From: Gemmatimonadales bacterium
GTDB lineage: Bacteria > Gemmatimonadota > Gemmatimonadetes > Gemmatimonadales > JACORV01
DNA length: 52,349 nt
NCBI GenBank assembly: GCA_030697825.1
Contig: JAUYOW010000067.1
Span: 1-52,349, forward strand
Reading direction: 5' to 3'
Position numbers and translations under genes: made by a program. The notes under the pieces are model-generated. The model was not told the DNA's origin. It saw only the letters and a program-made list of their open reading frames with translations, and ran no database searches. Shown here piece after piece: positions 25,001-33,077 of this stretch; within the stretch, counting starts at the first letter, position 1; each line of letters starts with the position of its first letter.

Positions 25001-25511
25001 GCACCGTGGCCGTGGTGTCGATCACGGCGAGGAAGTTCACGGTGCCGCGCTGGACCCTGAGCGCCCCGCGGCCGGGCGATGTCTCACCGGTGAATTGGTA
25101 GGTGGTCTCGACCAGACTGTCGTCGGGCACGGCACGGATCGCGGCGCGCGCCGCCAGGATGGCGGAGGTCACGCGCGGCGTGAAGTTGTTCGAGTCCACG
25201 GGGAAGCCGGGCGCCACGCGGTTGGCCCAGCGGAGCCAGAGTCCCGACAGCGTGTCGCGTTGGAGCTCGAGGAGGGCGTCCGTCAGCTTGTGGACCCCGC
25301 TGATCCAAACGGTGTCGCGCGGGCCCGCCGCGGGGTCGAGCCCGACGGCGAGAAGGTGCGCGGCGCTGGCGAAATCGGCGCGGTCGTAGGCGGCGTGGCC
25401 GGCCCGAAGGGAATCACGCGCGCGCTGGGCGCGCAGGTTCCTCGCTTGAGTGAGGAGGAGAAGACCGAGAATGAGGACTGCGGGCAGCGCGCGCGCGTGC
25501 CTCAGCCTCAC
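22050..25511 (-). CDS. Secreted protein with two seven-repeat propellers (RCC1, Ycf48/BNR-like) and a Big2 domain
   Basis: Protein of 1153 residues with a hydrophobic signal (AVLILGLLLLTQARNLRAQ). A short helical N-terminal region and a PEGA-like domain (GIHTVRVNADGYRSVRF) come first. Then follow exactly seven RCC1-type repeats, each with a CWG-x-N...LG core (CWGSNAAGLLG to CWGDNASSQLG), and seven repeats of the form LWSVWGASATDVFAAGESGT. Next comes a lectin-like sandwich (EDFEDGNYSGGPAW, FDGWYDNVLLP), and a C-terminal bacterial Ig-like domain (WTSSDTAVAQVTAAGLVMGLAG). The GTG at 25511 overlaps the TGA of the kinase gene. Many cysteines, about two per RCC1 repeat, suggest disulfides and an extracytoplasmic site. 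It could sense or bind ligands for the kinase partner; this is an inference. Confidence 0.85.
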   Translation of the reverse strand: MRLRHARALPAVLILGLLLLTQARNLRAQRARDSLRAGHAAYDRADFASAAHLLAVGLDPAAGPRDTVWISGVHKLTDALLELQRDTLSGLWLRWANRVAPGFPVDSNNFTPRVTSAILAARAAIRAVPDDSLVETTYQFTGETSPGRGALRVQRGTVNFLAVIDTTATVLPDERMTLAAGIHTVRVNADGYRSVRFAREVLPGVTTIVRVRLSPPGPAVTATTPVAPAGTVGGPSLSAGGATTCSASPSGATFCWGSNAAGLLGAGITDIIGTPALVAGQLFVTVSIGPSHACGLTRTGTAFCWGTNASGQLGNGQTAGSASPVQVSGPQAFQAIAVGASHSCGLTPAGAVSCWGAHGAGQLGNRAATGRNVPFAAALPAGVTFRSIVAGGSHTCALTAAGAAWCWGSNTAGELGTGTTANAGAPAAVIGGVVFKALTAGASHTCGLTREGAAHCWGSNASGQLGAGATPSSPRPVAVTDGLVFQSLQAGESHTCGITTSGATYCWGANRSAQLGNGQTADSQRPVLVVGGLTFAALAAATAHTCGATAEGVVYCWGDNASSQLGAAAGRTSVAAVPVLTRPAAQVAGRTAAPVSAWTAQRIPSPVRLERVWAAPSGDLFAVGERGTILRSTDGTTWTPMSSGSSLPLWSVWGASATDVFAAGESGTVLRFDGRAWTPVRTGDAGEAIYELWGTEATCVYGVGRRGLVVKFDGSRWRPIPSGTTQDLWSVWGASCNDVFAVGTGGTILRIDGTAARAMPSGTTQLLEAVWGTSATNVLAVGDGGTVVRLSGGAWGAMPGVTTQSLLGVAGTSATDAYAVGAGGAVLRFNGSSWSPMTSGSTQTLWSVAARADGSVYASGDAGTILRGTREVASVTIAALREDFEDGNYSGGPAWTTDSAGAGVRLEVAGGEAHVARSGSRGVVGTAGISLPLPARVTPTTAIQFDVKVGASGVPDGCGLNCAAFPATVRVRVRNNNQTESEVWYAFNDDGGRSQNLGNVVIVARSDAPANQWLRNQRFVIREALPRADSIIQVSLGGVGTDFDGWYDNVLLPAPILAGVTVAPHTITIDQAGATRQLVATARDSGGAPMTLPQPATWTSSDTAVAQVTAAGLVMGLAGGTATIRATVGQMSGTATVTVRLPARPGRRPVRRP

Positions 25512-27496
25512 GGGGTGCTCCGTGGACGGATGGCGAAGGTGACGGCCCGCTCCTGCCCGGCGCGCACCGTGATCGAGCGGGAGGCCGGCTCGGCGGTGAA
25601 GCCGTCGCGCAGCACGGTGATGACATGCCGTCCCGCCGGGAGCGAGTCCGCCCATGACGTCCCCTGGCGCCGCGGCGTGCCGTCCACGAGGATACTGGCC
25701 CAGCCGCCCGCCACCGTCACGCGCACGAAGCCCATGCCTGCGCCCGCCGCCGGGCTCGCCGCCGGCGTGTCGCGCGTCGCGGGAGCTGTTCGAGCGGTCG
25801 TGTCACGTGCCGGGCGTCGAGCGGTCGCAGCAGCGGCGGTGACCCGTGCGATCGAGTCACGGCTCGCCCGCGAGACCACGCGGGCCAGCGAGTCGCGCGT
25901 GTTGTTGGCCCTCCTCACCGAGTCAGAGCGCGCCGAGGCAGCCAGGCGGTTCGCCCTCGTGACCGAGTCGAGGCGCGCCTTGTCCAGCCGACGGCGCTCG
26001 GCCGCGGCGCTGGTCGCTGCGGCTGTAGGCGGGGCCGGAAGACGCCGGGCCGCGAACCGCACCCGGTTCGTGTCGCCCGCCGCCACGGTCAACGAGTCAA
26101 CCATGGGCTCGAAACCCGTTGCCGCGAGCCGCACGACGTGCGGCCCCGGCAGCATCAGGAAGCTCGTGCCCGTCGTGTCGCGGTCGTCGATGGCTACGGA
26201 GCCCCCGGTGGGCAGGCCATCGATGACCAGCTGTCCCGTTGTGGGCGCGGCCGGCACGGGCGGCGAAGCCACCGCGAGGGTGTCTCGGGGCGGAGTGGGA
26301 ACGACCGTCGACGGGCTGCCATCCTGGCCACCCGTGATGAGCTTCGTAGCGAACCAAACGCTCCCCGCCACCAGTCCGCCCACCGCGACGACGCCCACCG
26401 CGATCCCGCCGAGTTTCTTCAGCGTCGACGGCTTGGCGTGGCCACCCGTCACCAGCGTGTTGAGCCGCTCCTTCATCGACTGACGTCGACGCATGATCAG
26501 CGTCGCCTCGTCGCCGCTCGGCGCGCCCTTCATCGCGTTGATGAACGCAGTCACGGTCGGGAACCGCTCGTCGGCCTTCTTGGAGACGGCGCGATTCACC
26601 GCTTCGATCACGTGCTTCGGCAGCGACGGCAGCAGGGCCTCCAACGGCGGCGGCGGCTCCATGCAATGCTTGTGCAGGAGGTCGATGGCCGACTCCGCCT
26701 CGAACGGGAGGTGCCCGCTCAGCATCTGGTAGGCCATGATGCCGAGCGAGTACTGGTCCGCGGCGCCCGTAAGAGTTGCGCTGCCGCGGCACTGCTCCGG
26801 CGACATGTAATAAGGGGTCCCGAGGATCGCGCCCGACCCAGTGAGAGCGCCGCTATGGAGCTCTTTCGCGATCCCGAAGTCCGTGACGATCACCCGGCCG
26901 CGGGCGTCGAGCATCACGTTGCCGGGTTTCACGTCGCGGTGGATCACGCTGCGCTGGTGCGCGTAGTCGAGGGCTTCCGCGACCTGCTCGAGGATGCCGA
27001 CCGTCTCGGTGACCGTCAGCAGGCCCTTGGTCTCGAGGATGTCCGCGAGGGAGCGCCCCTCGAGGAACTTCATGGCGTACCAGAACAGCCGGCCGCCCGG
27101 GGTGATGCGGTAAATGGGGATGATGTTCGGGTGATCGAGCGCGGCGGCGGTCTTCGCCTCGCGCTTGAACCGCTCGATGGCGCCCTTTCCGAACGTCAAC
27201 TCTGGTGGCAGCACCTTGATGGCGACATCGCGCGCAAGGTGCACTTCGTGCGCCTTGTAGACTACCGCCATCCCCCCGCGGCCCAGCTCATCCGCGATCT
27301 CGTACTCGCCCTTGGTCTCCTCCAGAAGGAGGACTTTGAGCTGGATGGCTCCCGAGTCGCTGAGACGGTCGCCGGGCCCGCTCGCGCCGGGATCCGTGAC
27401 CGCCGCCCCACAGGTCGAGCAGAATAGGCTCGTCTCGGGCACGGGCGTGCTGCACTTCGGACACTTCAGATCAGTCGGCATACGGGGGTCGTTCAT
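25508..27496 (-). CDS. Transmembrane Ser/Thr protein kinase with zinc ribbon and PEGA domain
   Basis: Hanks-type kinase of 662 residues. A zinc ribbon (C12, C15, C26, C29: CPKC...CSTC) precedes the kinase domain at ~60-330. The kinase shows ELGRGGMAVVYKA (P-loop), VAIKVL (ATP Lys), VIHRDVKPGNVML (catalytic loop), VTDFGIAKE (DFG) and GTPYYMSPEQC. One membrane helix (GGIAVGVVAVGGLVAGSVWF) leads to an outside part with a PEGA domain (GQLVIDGLPTGGSVAIDD), a long Arg/Ala-rich region with a repeated DSVTRA/DSVRRA pattern and a second PEGA-like end. All catalytic residues are present. The ATG at 27496 was chosen; 27481 is an alternative. It is coupled by GTGA to the secreted propeller protein. Confidence 0.92.
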   Translation of the reverse strand: MNDPRMPTDLKCPKCSTPVPETSLFCSTCGAAVTDPGASGPGDRLSDSGAIQLKVLLLEETKGEYEIADELGRGGMAVVYKAHEVHLARDVAIKVLPPELTFGKGAIERFKREAKTAAALDHPNIIPIYRITPGGRLFWYAMKFLEGRSLADILETKGLLTVTETVGILEQVAEALDYAHQRSVIHRDVKPGNVMLDARGRVIVTDFGIAKELHSGALTGSGAILGTPYYMSPEQCRGSATLTGAADQYSLGIMAYQMLSGHLPFEAESAIDLLHKHCMEPPPPLEALLPSLPKHVIEAVNRAVSKKADERFPTVTAFINAMKGAPSGDEATLIMRRRQSMKERLNTLVTGGHAKPSTLKKLGGIAVGVVAVGGLVAGSVWFATKLITGGQDGSPSTVVPTPPRDTLAVASPPVPAAPTTGQLVIDGLPTGGSVAIDDRDTTGTSFLMLPGPHVVRLAATGFEPMVDSLTVAAGDTNRVRFAARRLPAPPTAAATSAAAERRRLDKARLDSVTRANRLAASARSDSVRRANNTRDSLARVVSRASRDSIARVTAAAATARRPARDTTARTAPATRDTPAASPAAGAGMGFVRVTVAGGWASILVDGTPRRQGTSWADSLPAGRHVITVLRDGFTAEPASRSITVRAGQERAVTFAIRPRSTP

Positions 27497-27593
27497 TCTA
27501 CAGCCCGCTGGGGGGTCAGGGAAGGGCGCCGTCACAGTGCGATACGGTGACACGGGTCACCGGAATTGGGGGCGCGAGGGTCCACAGCCCGTC

Positions 27594-27622
27594 TTGGCTA
27601 TCCGTGGGCTCCATCGTAGCTT
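27594..27622 (+). promoter_or_regulatory. Candidate promoter of the flavoprotein gene
   Basis: TTGGCT (27594-27599), a 17-base spacer and TAGCTT (27617-27622), about 30 bases before the ATG at 27653. It lies in the 156-base gap between the divergent kinase and flavoprotein genes. Confidence 0.5.
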
Positions 27623-27652
27623 GGAGCACCTTTTCCGGGCGGTTCAGCGGTC

Positions 27653-28855
27653 ATGGCGGAAACGCAGTACGTGATCGTGGGGGGTGGCCTCGCAGCCGCG
27701 AGCGCCATCGAAGGCATCCGCGAGCTCGACAAGGAGGGGCCGATCACGCTCCTCACGTCCGAGCGCGAGCTGCCCTATCACCGGCCCCCGCTCTCCAAGA
27801 CCTTCCTCGCCGGGAAGGACCAGGTGGAGAAAGTCCGCGTCCACGAGGCGGCCTGGTACCCGAAGAACAAGGTGACCGTGCGGATGGGCCAGACGGCCAA
27901 GTCCGTCCACCTCGGCAAGCAGGGCGTGACGCTCGAAACGGGCGACCGCGTCCCCTACGACCGGCTATTGGTCGCGACCGGCTGCCGGGCCCGCAAGCTC
28001 AACGCGCCCGGCGCGGACACGCCGGGGCTGCTGTACCTGCGCACGTTGCAGGACTGCTACGCTCTGCGTAACGCCATCAAGCCGGGCACCAAGGTCGTGG
28101 CGGTCGGCGGCTCGTTCATCGGCATGGAGGTCGCGGCCACCGCGCGCCATCTCGGCGCCGAGGTCACGGTCCTGGAGATCGGGCCGACCGTCTACCCGCG
28201 CTTCTCAGACCCCACGCTGTCCGCGTTCTTCCAGAAACTCCTCGAGAGCCAGGGGATCACGGTCCGCACCCAAACCCGCGTCTCCCGGTTCCGGGCGCAG
28301 GACGGCAAGCTGGCCGCGGTGGTCGCCGACGACGGCGAGCAGATCCCGGCCGACGTCGCGGTCGTCGGCGTGGGAGCCGAGCCCAACACCGACTGGCTCG
28401 CGACCTCCGGCTTCTCCATCGAACGGGGCGCGGTGATCGTGAACGTGCGGCTCGAGACGGCGGGCAAGAACGTATGGGCCGCCGGCGACATCACGCGGTT
28501 CCCCGACCCGGTGACGAAGCAGCCGCGACGGCTCGAGCACTGGGACAACGCGTTCGCCCAGGGGAAGCAGGCGGGGCGGAACATGGCAGGCGCGGCCGAG
28601 CCGTACACGCACCAGTCGGCGTTCTTCTCCGACCTGCTCGACATCACCATCAACGTGCTGGGCGAGACGGACCACCCGGACAGTGTGCAGATCCGCGGCT
28701 CGACCGACGTCAACGCTCCGAGCCTGACGGCACTCTATGTGCGCGGGTTCCGGCTGACGGGTGCCGTGATGGTGAATCTGAATTCGGAGGACAGGGCGGC
28801 CGATTTCGAGAAGCTGCAGAAGCACATCACCGCCGGAACGGTGCCGGAGAGTTAG
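27653..28855 (+). CDS. FAD-dependent pyridine nucleotide-disulfide oxidoreductase (ferredoxin reductase-like)
   Basis: Cytoplasmic flavoprotein of 400 residues. FAD binding: YVIVGGGLAAASAIEGIRE at the N-terminus and NVWAAGDITRFPDP in the second FAD motif. NAD(P)H binding: VVAVGGSFIGMEVAATARHLG. LPYHRPPLSKTFLAGK is the ferredoxin/putidaredoxin-reductase signature, and the C-terminal 80 residues match the reductase C-terminal domain. No redox-active CxxC is present, which argues against a disulfide reductase. It stands alone and is convergent with the anti-sigma gene, 20 bases away. Its electron acceptor, probably a ferredoxin or Rieske protein, is not encoded here. Confidence 0.9.
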   Translation: MAETQYVIVGGGLAAASAIEGIRELDKEGPITLLTSERELPYHRPPLSKTFLAGKDQVEKVRVHEAAWYPKNKVTVRMGQTAKSVHLGKQGVTLETGDRVPYDRLLVATGCRARKLNAPGADTPGLLYLRTLQDCYALRNAIKPGTKVVAVGGSFIGMEVAATARHLGAEVTVLEIGPTVYPRFSDPTLSAFFQKLLESQGITVRTQTRVSRFRAQDGKLAAVVADDGEQIPADVAVVGVGAEPNTDWLATSGFSIERGAVIVNVRLETAGKNVWAAGDITRFPDPVTKQPRRLEHWDNAFAQGKQAGRNMAGAAEPYTHQSAFFSDLLDITINVLGETDHPDSVQIRGSTDVNAPSLTALYVRGFRLTGAVMVNLNSEDRAADFEKLQKHITAGTVPES

Positions 28856-28875
28856 CGGGAAGGCAGCGTTTCCTG

Positions 28876-30282
28876 TCACCTCACGCGATTGACCAATAGT
28901 CTGAGCTCATCCACGTCCATCGTCCCCGCCAGACTCAGCCAGAAGAACTTCCGATCCAGCCACCTGATCCTCGTGAGTCCGGCAGGCGTCGTAGTGACGA
29001 GTGTATCGCCGGGCGCCATGGCGAGCGCCTCCACTGCCGCGCCGCGCGTCTCCGTGCTCGTATCGGCCGGGGCGGGGATCCGCTGCTGGTCGAGCGTGAG
29101 CGGTCGGCCACGGTCGTCGAAGTAGAAGACGCGGACCACGTCGCGCTCCTGGTCCGCTCCGGCGACGAGCCGGCCCGGCCCCACTTCCACGTGGTCCCAC
29201 GGGCGTCCATCGATGAGGCGGATGGCGCCGGAAAGCCGCCGGGCGGCCTGATCGAGGCTGACGCGCCTGAATGTCGTGATCGCCACCTCGGAACGCCCGG
29301 CTTCGGCCGGGCGCAGCGCGCGGGTCGGTGATCGCGCTGCGGCTTCCGCGCCGGGGGACGGCGAGGGGCTGACGTATCGTGCCAGGGGCGCTCCTGCGGA
29401 GGGAGCGGCAGGAGCGGCCGGCGCCTGCCGCCTGGCCGCGGGCGGAGTTGCCGGGCCCGTACCCGCGCCCGCGGCGCCGGACAGGTCGCTGCGTTCCCGC
29501 GTGGCGAGATCGCCGCTGTTACTCCGGCCGCCGATGGCCCCAGCGGCGCCGGCGGCGCCGGCGGGGCCGGGGCGGTCGAGCGGCATCGCGTCGAGGGCTG
29601 CTTCAGCGGCGCGGTTTGGCGGCAGGGGCTTGTTCCCGCGCGCGGTAGGCGGCTTGACGGCGCCCCGCAAGCGCTCGACGCCGCTCGCGACCGAGCCGGT
29701 AGCCGCCGGCTCGCGCGAGGCCGTCGCGGGCGACGCGCCATCGCTCACCGCGACCTGGGCGGTGCCGGCCGGCGCGCCGCCGGCGTGCTTCAGCTCGTTC
29801 AACATCCAGGTGACGCCCATCGCGAGGACGACCGTCGCCGCCCACGCGAGTTGCGACCAGTCCACCTGCCGCCGCGGCGCAGCCGGTTTGAGGGGCTCGT
29901 CGGCGACCCGCGTCACCCGCTCGACGTCGCGCGGGAAGATCGGCCGGATCGCCGGGCTCTTCTGGGTGCTCCCATCAATGTCCAGCGCCACTTCCTTTGC
30001 CGTCTTGGAGACCCTTCGCTCCGAGGCGGACGGCGTGGCCGGCGGCAGCCCGGCCGACACCCCGGCGAGCGGCACCGCAGCTTCGGGCCGGTCGGCGGGC
30101 CGTTCCGGCGGCACCAGCACGTCCAGCAGGCTGGCGGACTCCGCGAGGAACTGCTTCGCCTCCTCCAACCGGTTCCCGCAGAGAGGGCAGGAGGCCAGGT
30201 GGGCCTCGACCTCCCGGGCGTCGGCGGGCGCGAGCTCGCCGTCCAGGAGCGCGTTCAGCTGTCCGTCGTCAACGTGCGGCAT
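28876..30282 (-). CDS. Zinc-finger anti-sigma factor, membrane-anchored
   Basis: Anti-sigma factor of 468 residues for the adjacent ECF sigma factor. The N-terminal ZAS domain has the Hx3Cx2C motif (H28, C32, C35 in AHLASCPLC). A basic linker leads to one membrane helix at ~144-161 (LAWAATVVLAMGVTWML). Beyond it lies a long low-complexity Ala/Pro/Gly region and a C-terminal ~150-residue folded part (AARRLSGAIRLIDGRPWDHVEVG). The start overlaps the end of the sigma gene by 14 bases. The large extracytoplasmic part suggests control by an envelope signal, possibly by regulated proteolysis; this is inferred from the topology. Confidence 0.88.
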   Translation of the reverse strand: MPHVDDGQLNALLDGELAPADAREVEAHLASCPLCGNRLEEAKQFLAESASLLDVLVPPERPADRPEAAVPLAGVSAGLPPATPSASERRVSKTAKEVALDIDGSTQKSPAIRPIFPRDVERVTRVADEPLKPAAPRRQVDWSQLAWAATVVLAMGVTWMLNELKHAGGAPAGTAQVAVSDGASPATASREPAATGSVASGVERLRGAVKPPTARGNKPLPPNRAAEAALDAMPLDRPGPAGAAGAAGAIGGRSNSGDLATRERSDLSGAAGAGTGPATPPAARRQAPAAPAAPSAGAPLARYVSPSPSPGAEAAARSPTRALRPAEAGRSEVAITTFRRVSLDQAARRLSGAIRLIDGRPWDHVEVGPGRLVAGADQERDVVRVFYFDDRGRPLTLDQQRIPAPADTSTETRGAAVEALAMAPGDTLVTTTPAGLTRIRWLDRKFFWLSLAGTMDVDELRLLVNRVR

Positions 30283-30742
30283 CCTTCATCCTTCCCTTCG
30301 CGCGGTACGCCTCCACCAACCGGCGGCGCGCGCGCGCCAGCGTCGTGCCGATCGCGCCCTTGCTGAGGCCGAGGGCCGACGCGATCTCATCGTAGTTGAA
30401 ACCTTCCGCCTTGAGCAAGAGGGCCTCGCGGTCGTTCTCCGATAGCTGGGCCAGCGCGGCCCGCACCGCCTCGATCTTCTCGCCCCGCTCGATGTCATGG
30501 TCCGCGGCCGGGGCCGAGGCGCCATCCTGTTCGCCCTTCAGCAGCTCGAGCTTCCGCTCCTGGCGTATCGCGCGGCGGCCGTCGTCGCGCACCAGGTTCA
30601 AAGCCACCGCGAAGAGCCACGGCTTCGGGTTCTGGGGCGGCGACTCCATCGCCCGCACGAACACTTCCTGCGCCAGGTCTTCCGCCTGGTCACGGTCGCC
30701 CGTCCGGCGATACAGCAGCCGGACGAGCGAACCGTGATACAT
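30269..30742 (-). CDS. ECF-type RNA polymerase sigma factor (short N-terminus)
   Basis: Sigma-70 family ECF factor of 157 residues. Region 2 is DQAEDLAQEVFVRAM, with NPKPWLFAVALNLVRDDGRR as the usual region 2.4 block. Region 4 is ENDREALLLKAEGFNYDEIA plus the helix-turn-helix GLSKGAIGTTLARARRRL. The protein starts unusually close to region 2: MYHGSLVRLLYRRTGD aligns with the middle of the first ECF helix. Upstream in-frame codons (read as GELYK) would complete that helix, but no conventional start lies between the TAA of the upstream gene and this ATG. A non-standard start there is possible. It is flanked by the VIT/vWA gene (27-base gap) and overlaps the anti-sigma gene. Confidence 0.88.
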   Translation of the reverse strand: MYHGSLVRLLYRRTGDRDQAEDLAQEVFVRAMESPPQNPKPWLFAVALNLVRDDGRRAIRQERKLELLKGEQDGASAPAADHDIERGEKIEAVRAALAQLSENDREALLLKAEGFNYDEIASALGLSKGAIGTTLARARRRLVEAYRAKGRMKDAAR

Positions 30743-30769
30743 CTTGTACAGCTCGCCTATGTCGCTCGT

Positions 30770-33016
30770 TTACGCCCCCCGGAACGCCCTCACCACGGCG
30801 TCCAGTTGGCCGGGCCGCCAAGTCGTGGCTCCGGTCGCGGTCAGCTTCACGCTGGCGCGACGGCCGGCGATCAGGACCTCGTCACCGATGCTCAGGAACG
30901 GGGCGATCTGCGGCAACGCGCGCACCAGCTGGAAGTATGCCTCGCTGAACGGGGCCACTTCCACCACCCTCAAGCTGTCCTGGTGCGTCGCGTCCGTCCA
31001 GACGTTGCCGATCCGCACGAACAGCTTGCCACCCACGCGCCGCACGTTCCCTCGTGCGCCGGCGGGGCCTGCCAGCTCGTCCATTCGCGCCTCGGCGGCC
31101 TGGTCAGCGGCGGCCAGGGAGCCGGCGCCCATCATCGACGAGCTCGCCCGCGCCCGGCGGAACGCCTCGCCGCCGGTCTGCGACCGGGCCTGGCCGGCGC
31201 CGCCCTGGAGGGACGGGGCCGAGGGCGCCTGGTTGGGCATCACCGGCCGCGTCGAGATATCGCGGATGGAGGTGACCGGTTCCTGCACCAGGTACGAGGT
31301 GTACTCGGTGAGGATGCCGTACCTGAGGCCGAGGTCGCGCACTTCCTGGACCAGCGCAGGGGTGGAGCCCTCGATCCGGATCTGGCGCGTCACCTCGCCG
31401 ATCCGCCGCGACGCCCAGAGTCGCGGGATGAACGCGTTGTCGGCCTCGCTCGCCGGGAAGGCGGCGTCGGTGGTGAAGCGTTCGGTGCGGCCGTTGCGCT
31501 GGCCGATCACCGTTATCTGGCCGTTGGCCTGGCCACGGTAACGTCCGAAGATCACCAGCTCCTCGCCGAAGAAGACGTCGGGGAGGCGCGAGGGGTAAGT
31601 CTGCGTCAGCTCGACCGGCGCGCCGTCGATGCGCAGGTTGGTGAGCGCCGGACGCGAGATCTTGTTCATGAGCCCGCCCATCGCCACTTCGACGTTGGCG
31701 TCGGGGGCCACGTACTCGGCGGTGCCGCGTCCCTCGTTCGCCAGGCGGTCAAGCAGGTACGTGTTGACGTCGCTGCCTACGCCCACCGTGAAGATGCGTG
31801 CCCGGCCGATGCGGCCGCCCGCCGCCTGCGCGATGCGCTCCGGCGCCTGCTCGCCTACCGACGGGATGCCGTCGGTGATGAAGACGACGATCGGCAGCCG
31901 TTCCTCGGCAACGGTCGCGCCAAGGGCGGATTCGAGCGCGCCGGCGATGTTGGTGCCGCCGTCCGCGGCCAGCTGGTCCACGAAGGACCGCGCCGCCGCT
32001 ACGTTGTCCGGCGTCGCGGGGGTGAAGCCGTCGCGGAAGTTGGTGACGCGGTTCGAGAAGCTGATCACCCGGAACCGGTCCGCCGGGCGAAGCGTGCCCA
32101 GGGCCTGTCGGAGCGCGGCTCGGGCCTGCTCGATCTTGTCACCGGACATGGAGCCCGAGACGTCCACGACCAGCGTGAGGTCGCGCGGCAGGACCGCGCC
32201 GTCGTCGCTCTGCGCGGGAGAGACGAGCAGCATGAAGAAGCCGTCCTCTCCGCCCGGGGCGTGCGCGACCAGACTCGTGCCGACGAGCCCGCGACGGATC
32301 GGGATGAAGAGCTCGAGGTCGCCGGTGGCGTTGGAGTCGAGGGTGACGAGCAGGTCGTCGCCCGAACGGCGCGACGTGATCCCGTGCGTAGGCGAATACG
32401 GGGTGCCGTACGTGTCGGCGTTGGGCAGCGTGACACGGAAGCGGAAGTTGTCCCTGAGGCCGGCGGGCTCGTTCAGCAGCCCGCGTCCCGAGCCGGCGTC
32501 CCGGCTGCCCACGGCGTAGCGCATCCGGAGCGCGTCGCCGCTGCGCTGGAGGAGTTGGGTGTAGCGGAGCACGACGCGGCGCGTCTCGCCCGGCTGGATC
32601 GGGAAGACGCGGGCGCGGATGAGCCCGTGCCCTTCGAGCGTGAGCAGCGCTGGGTCGCGCACCCGCCGGACGATCTCCTCGTACACGGCGCGCGCCTGCT
32701 CGGCGTTCATCATCTCGCCGCGGACCTCGTTCTCACCCATCCAGAGCGAGAAGTTCTGGAACACGGCCTCGCCAGGCATCGGGTACAGGTAGGTACCTTC
32801 GGCTATCCCGCCGCCGGTATTACGGAATTGCTCCTCGACCTCGATGCTCGCGACGCGGCCCACGATGCGCGCGCGAACGTTGGAGCTGATGCGCACGACG
32901 GAGCCCGAGACGATCCCCGGCCTGATCGGCCGCTCGATCTCGATCCAGCCCTGTGCGTTGAGGGCGCCGGCGGTACCTGCGGCCAGCGCGGTGGTGAGCA
33001 GCAGACGTCGGAACAT
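30770..33016 (-). CDS. VIT and von Willebrand A domain protein
   Basis: Secreted protein of 748 residues. Signal peptide MFRRLLLTTALAAGTAGA with cleavage near LNAQ. The VIT domain lies at ~30-160 (VEEQFRNTGGGIAEGTYLYP; PMPGEAVFQNFSLWMGE), and a vWA domain at ~280-450 contains the metal-binding motif VVDVSGSMSGDK and a TDGIPSVGE strand. The order VIT then vWA is that of inter-alpha-trypsin-inhibitor heavy-chain-like proteins. The C-terminal region includes LRYGILTEYTSYLV, common in bacterial VIT proteins. The ATG at 33016 has GAGAGG as Shine-Dalgarno; the longer frame to 33106 is spacer. It directly precedes the ECF sigma gene, so it may be co-transcribed and serve as a target or input of that system. 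Confidence 0.9.
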   Translation of the reverse strand: MFRRLLLTTALAAGTAGALNAQGWIEIERPIRPGIVSGSVVRISSNVRARIVGRVASIEVEEQFRNTGGGIAEGTYLYPMPGEAVFQNFSLWMGENEVRGEMMNAEQARAVYEEIVRRVRDPALLTLEGHGLIRARVFPIQPGETRRVVLRYTQLLQRSGDALRMRYAVGSRDAGSGRGLLNEPAGLRDNFRFRVTLPNADTYGTPYSPTHGITSRRSGDDLLVTLDSNATGDLELFIPIRRGLVGTSLVAHAPGGEDGFFMLLVSPAQSDDGAVLPRDLTLVVDVSGSMSGDKIEQARAALRQALGTLRPADRFRVISFSNRVTNFRDGFTPATPDNVAAARSFVDQLAADGGTNIAGALESALGATVAEERLPIVVFITDGIPSVGEQAPERIAQAAGGRIGRARIFTVGVGSDVNTYLLDRLANEGRGTAEYVAPDANVEVAMGGLMNKISRPALTNLRIDGAPVELTQTYPSRLPDVFFGEELVIFGRYRGQANGQITVIGQRNGRTERFTTDAAFPASEADNAFIPRLWASRRIGEVTRQIRIEGSTPALVQEVRDLGLRYGILTEYTSYLVQEPVTSIRDISTRPVMPNQAPSAPSLQGGAGQARSQTGGEAFRRARASSSMMGAGSLAAADQAAEARMDELAGPAGARGNVRRVGGKLFVRIGNVWTDATHQDSLRVVEVAPFSEAYFQLVRALPQIAPFLSIGDEVLIAGRRASVKLTATGATTWRPGQLDAVVRAFRGA

Positions 33017-33046
33017 GCAAGACCTCTCGGTTGGGGTTCTGAGAGG
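33017..33046 (-). promoter_or_regulatory. Possible hairpin hiding the ribosome-binding site of the VIT/vWA gene
   Basis: On the minus strand, CCTCTC (33046-33041) is complementary to the Shine-Dalgarno GAGAGG (33028-33023) six bases before the ATG, with a 12-base loop. The pairing would block ribosome access. The stem is short (6 bp), so this is tentative. Confidence 0.35.
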
Positions 33047-33077
33047 GGGACGTTCGGGGGGGAAGAACTTGCACAAC

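Noticed and set aside
24147-26483. Plus-strand frame of about 780 codons opposite the propeller and kinase genes
   Set aside because: Crosses two well-supported genes, composition typical of antisense frames, no recognisable domain.
28856-28875. Bidirectional terminator between the flavoprotein and anti-sigma genes
   Set aside because: Only a weak GGAA/TTCC pairing and no T-tract.
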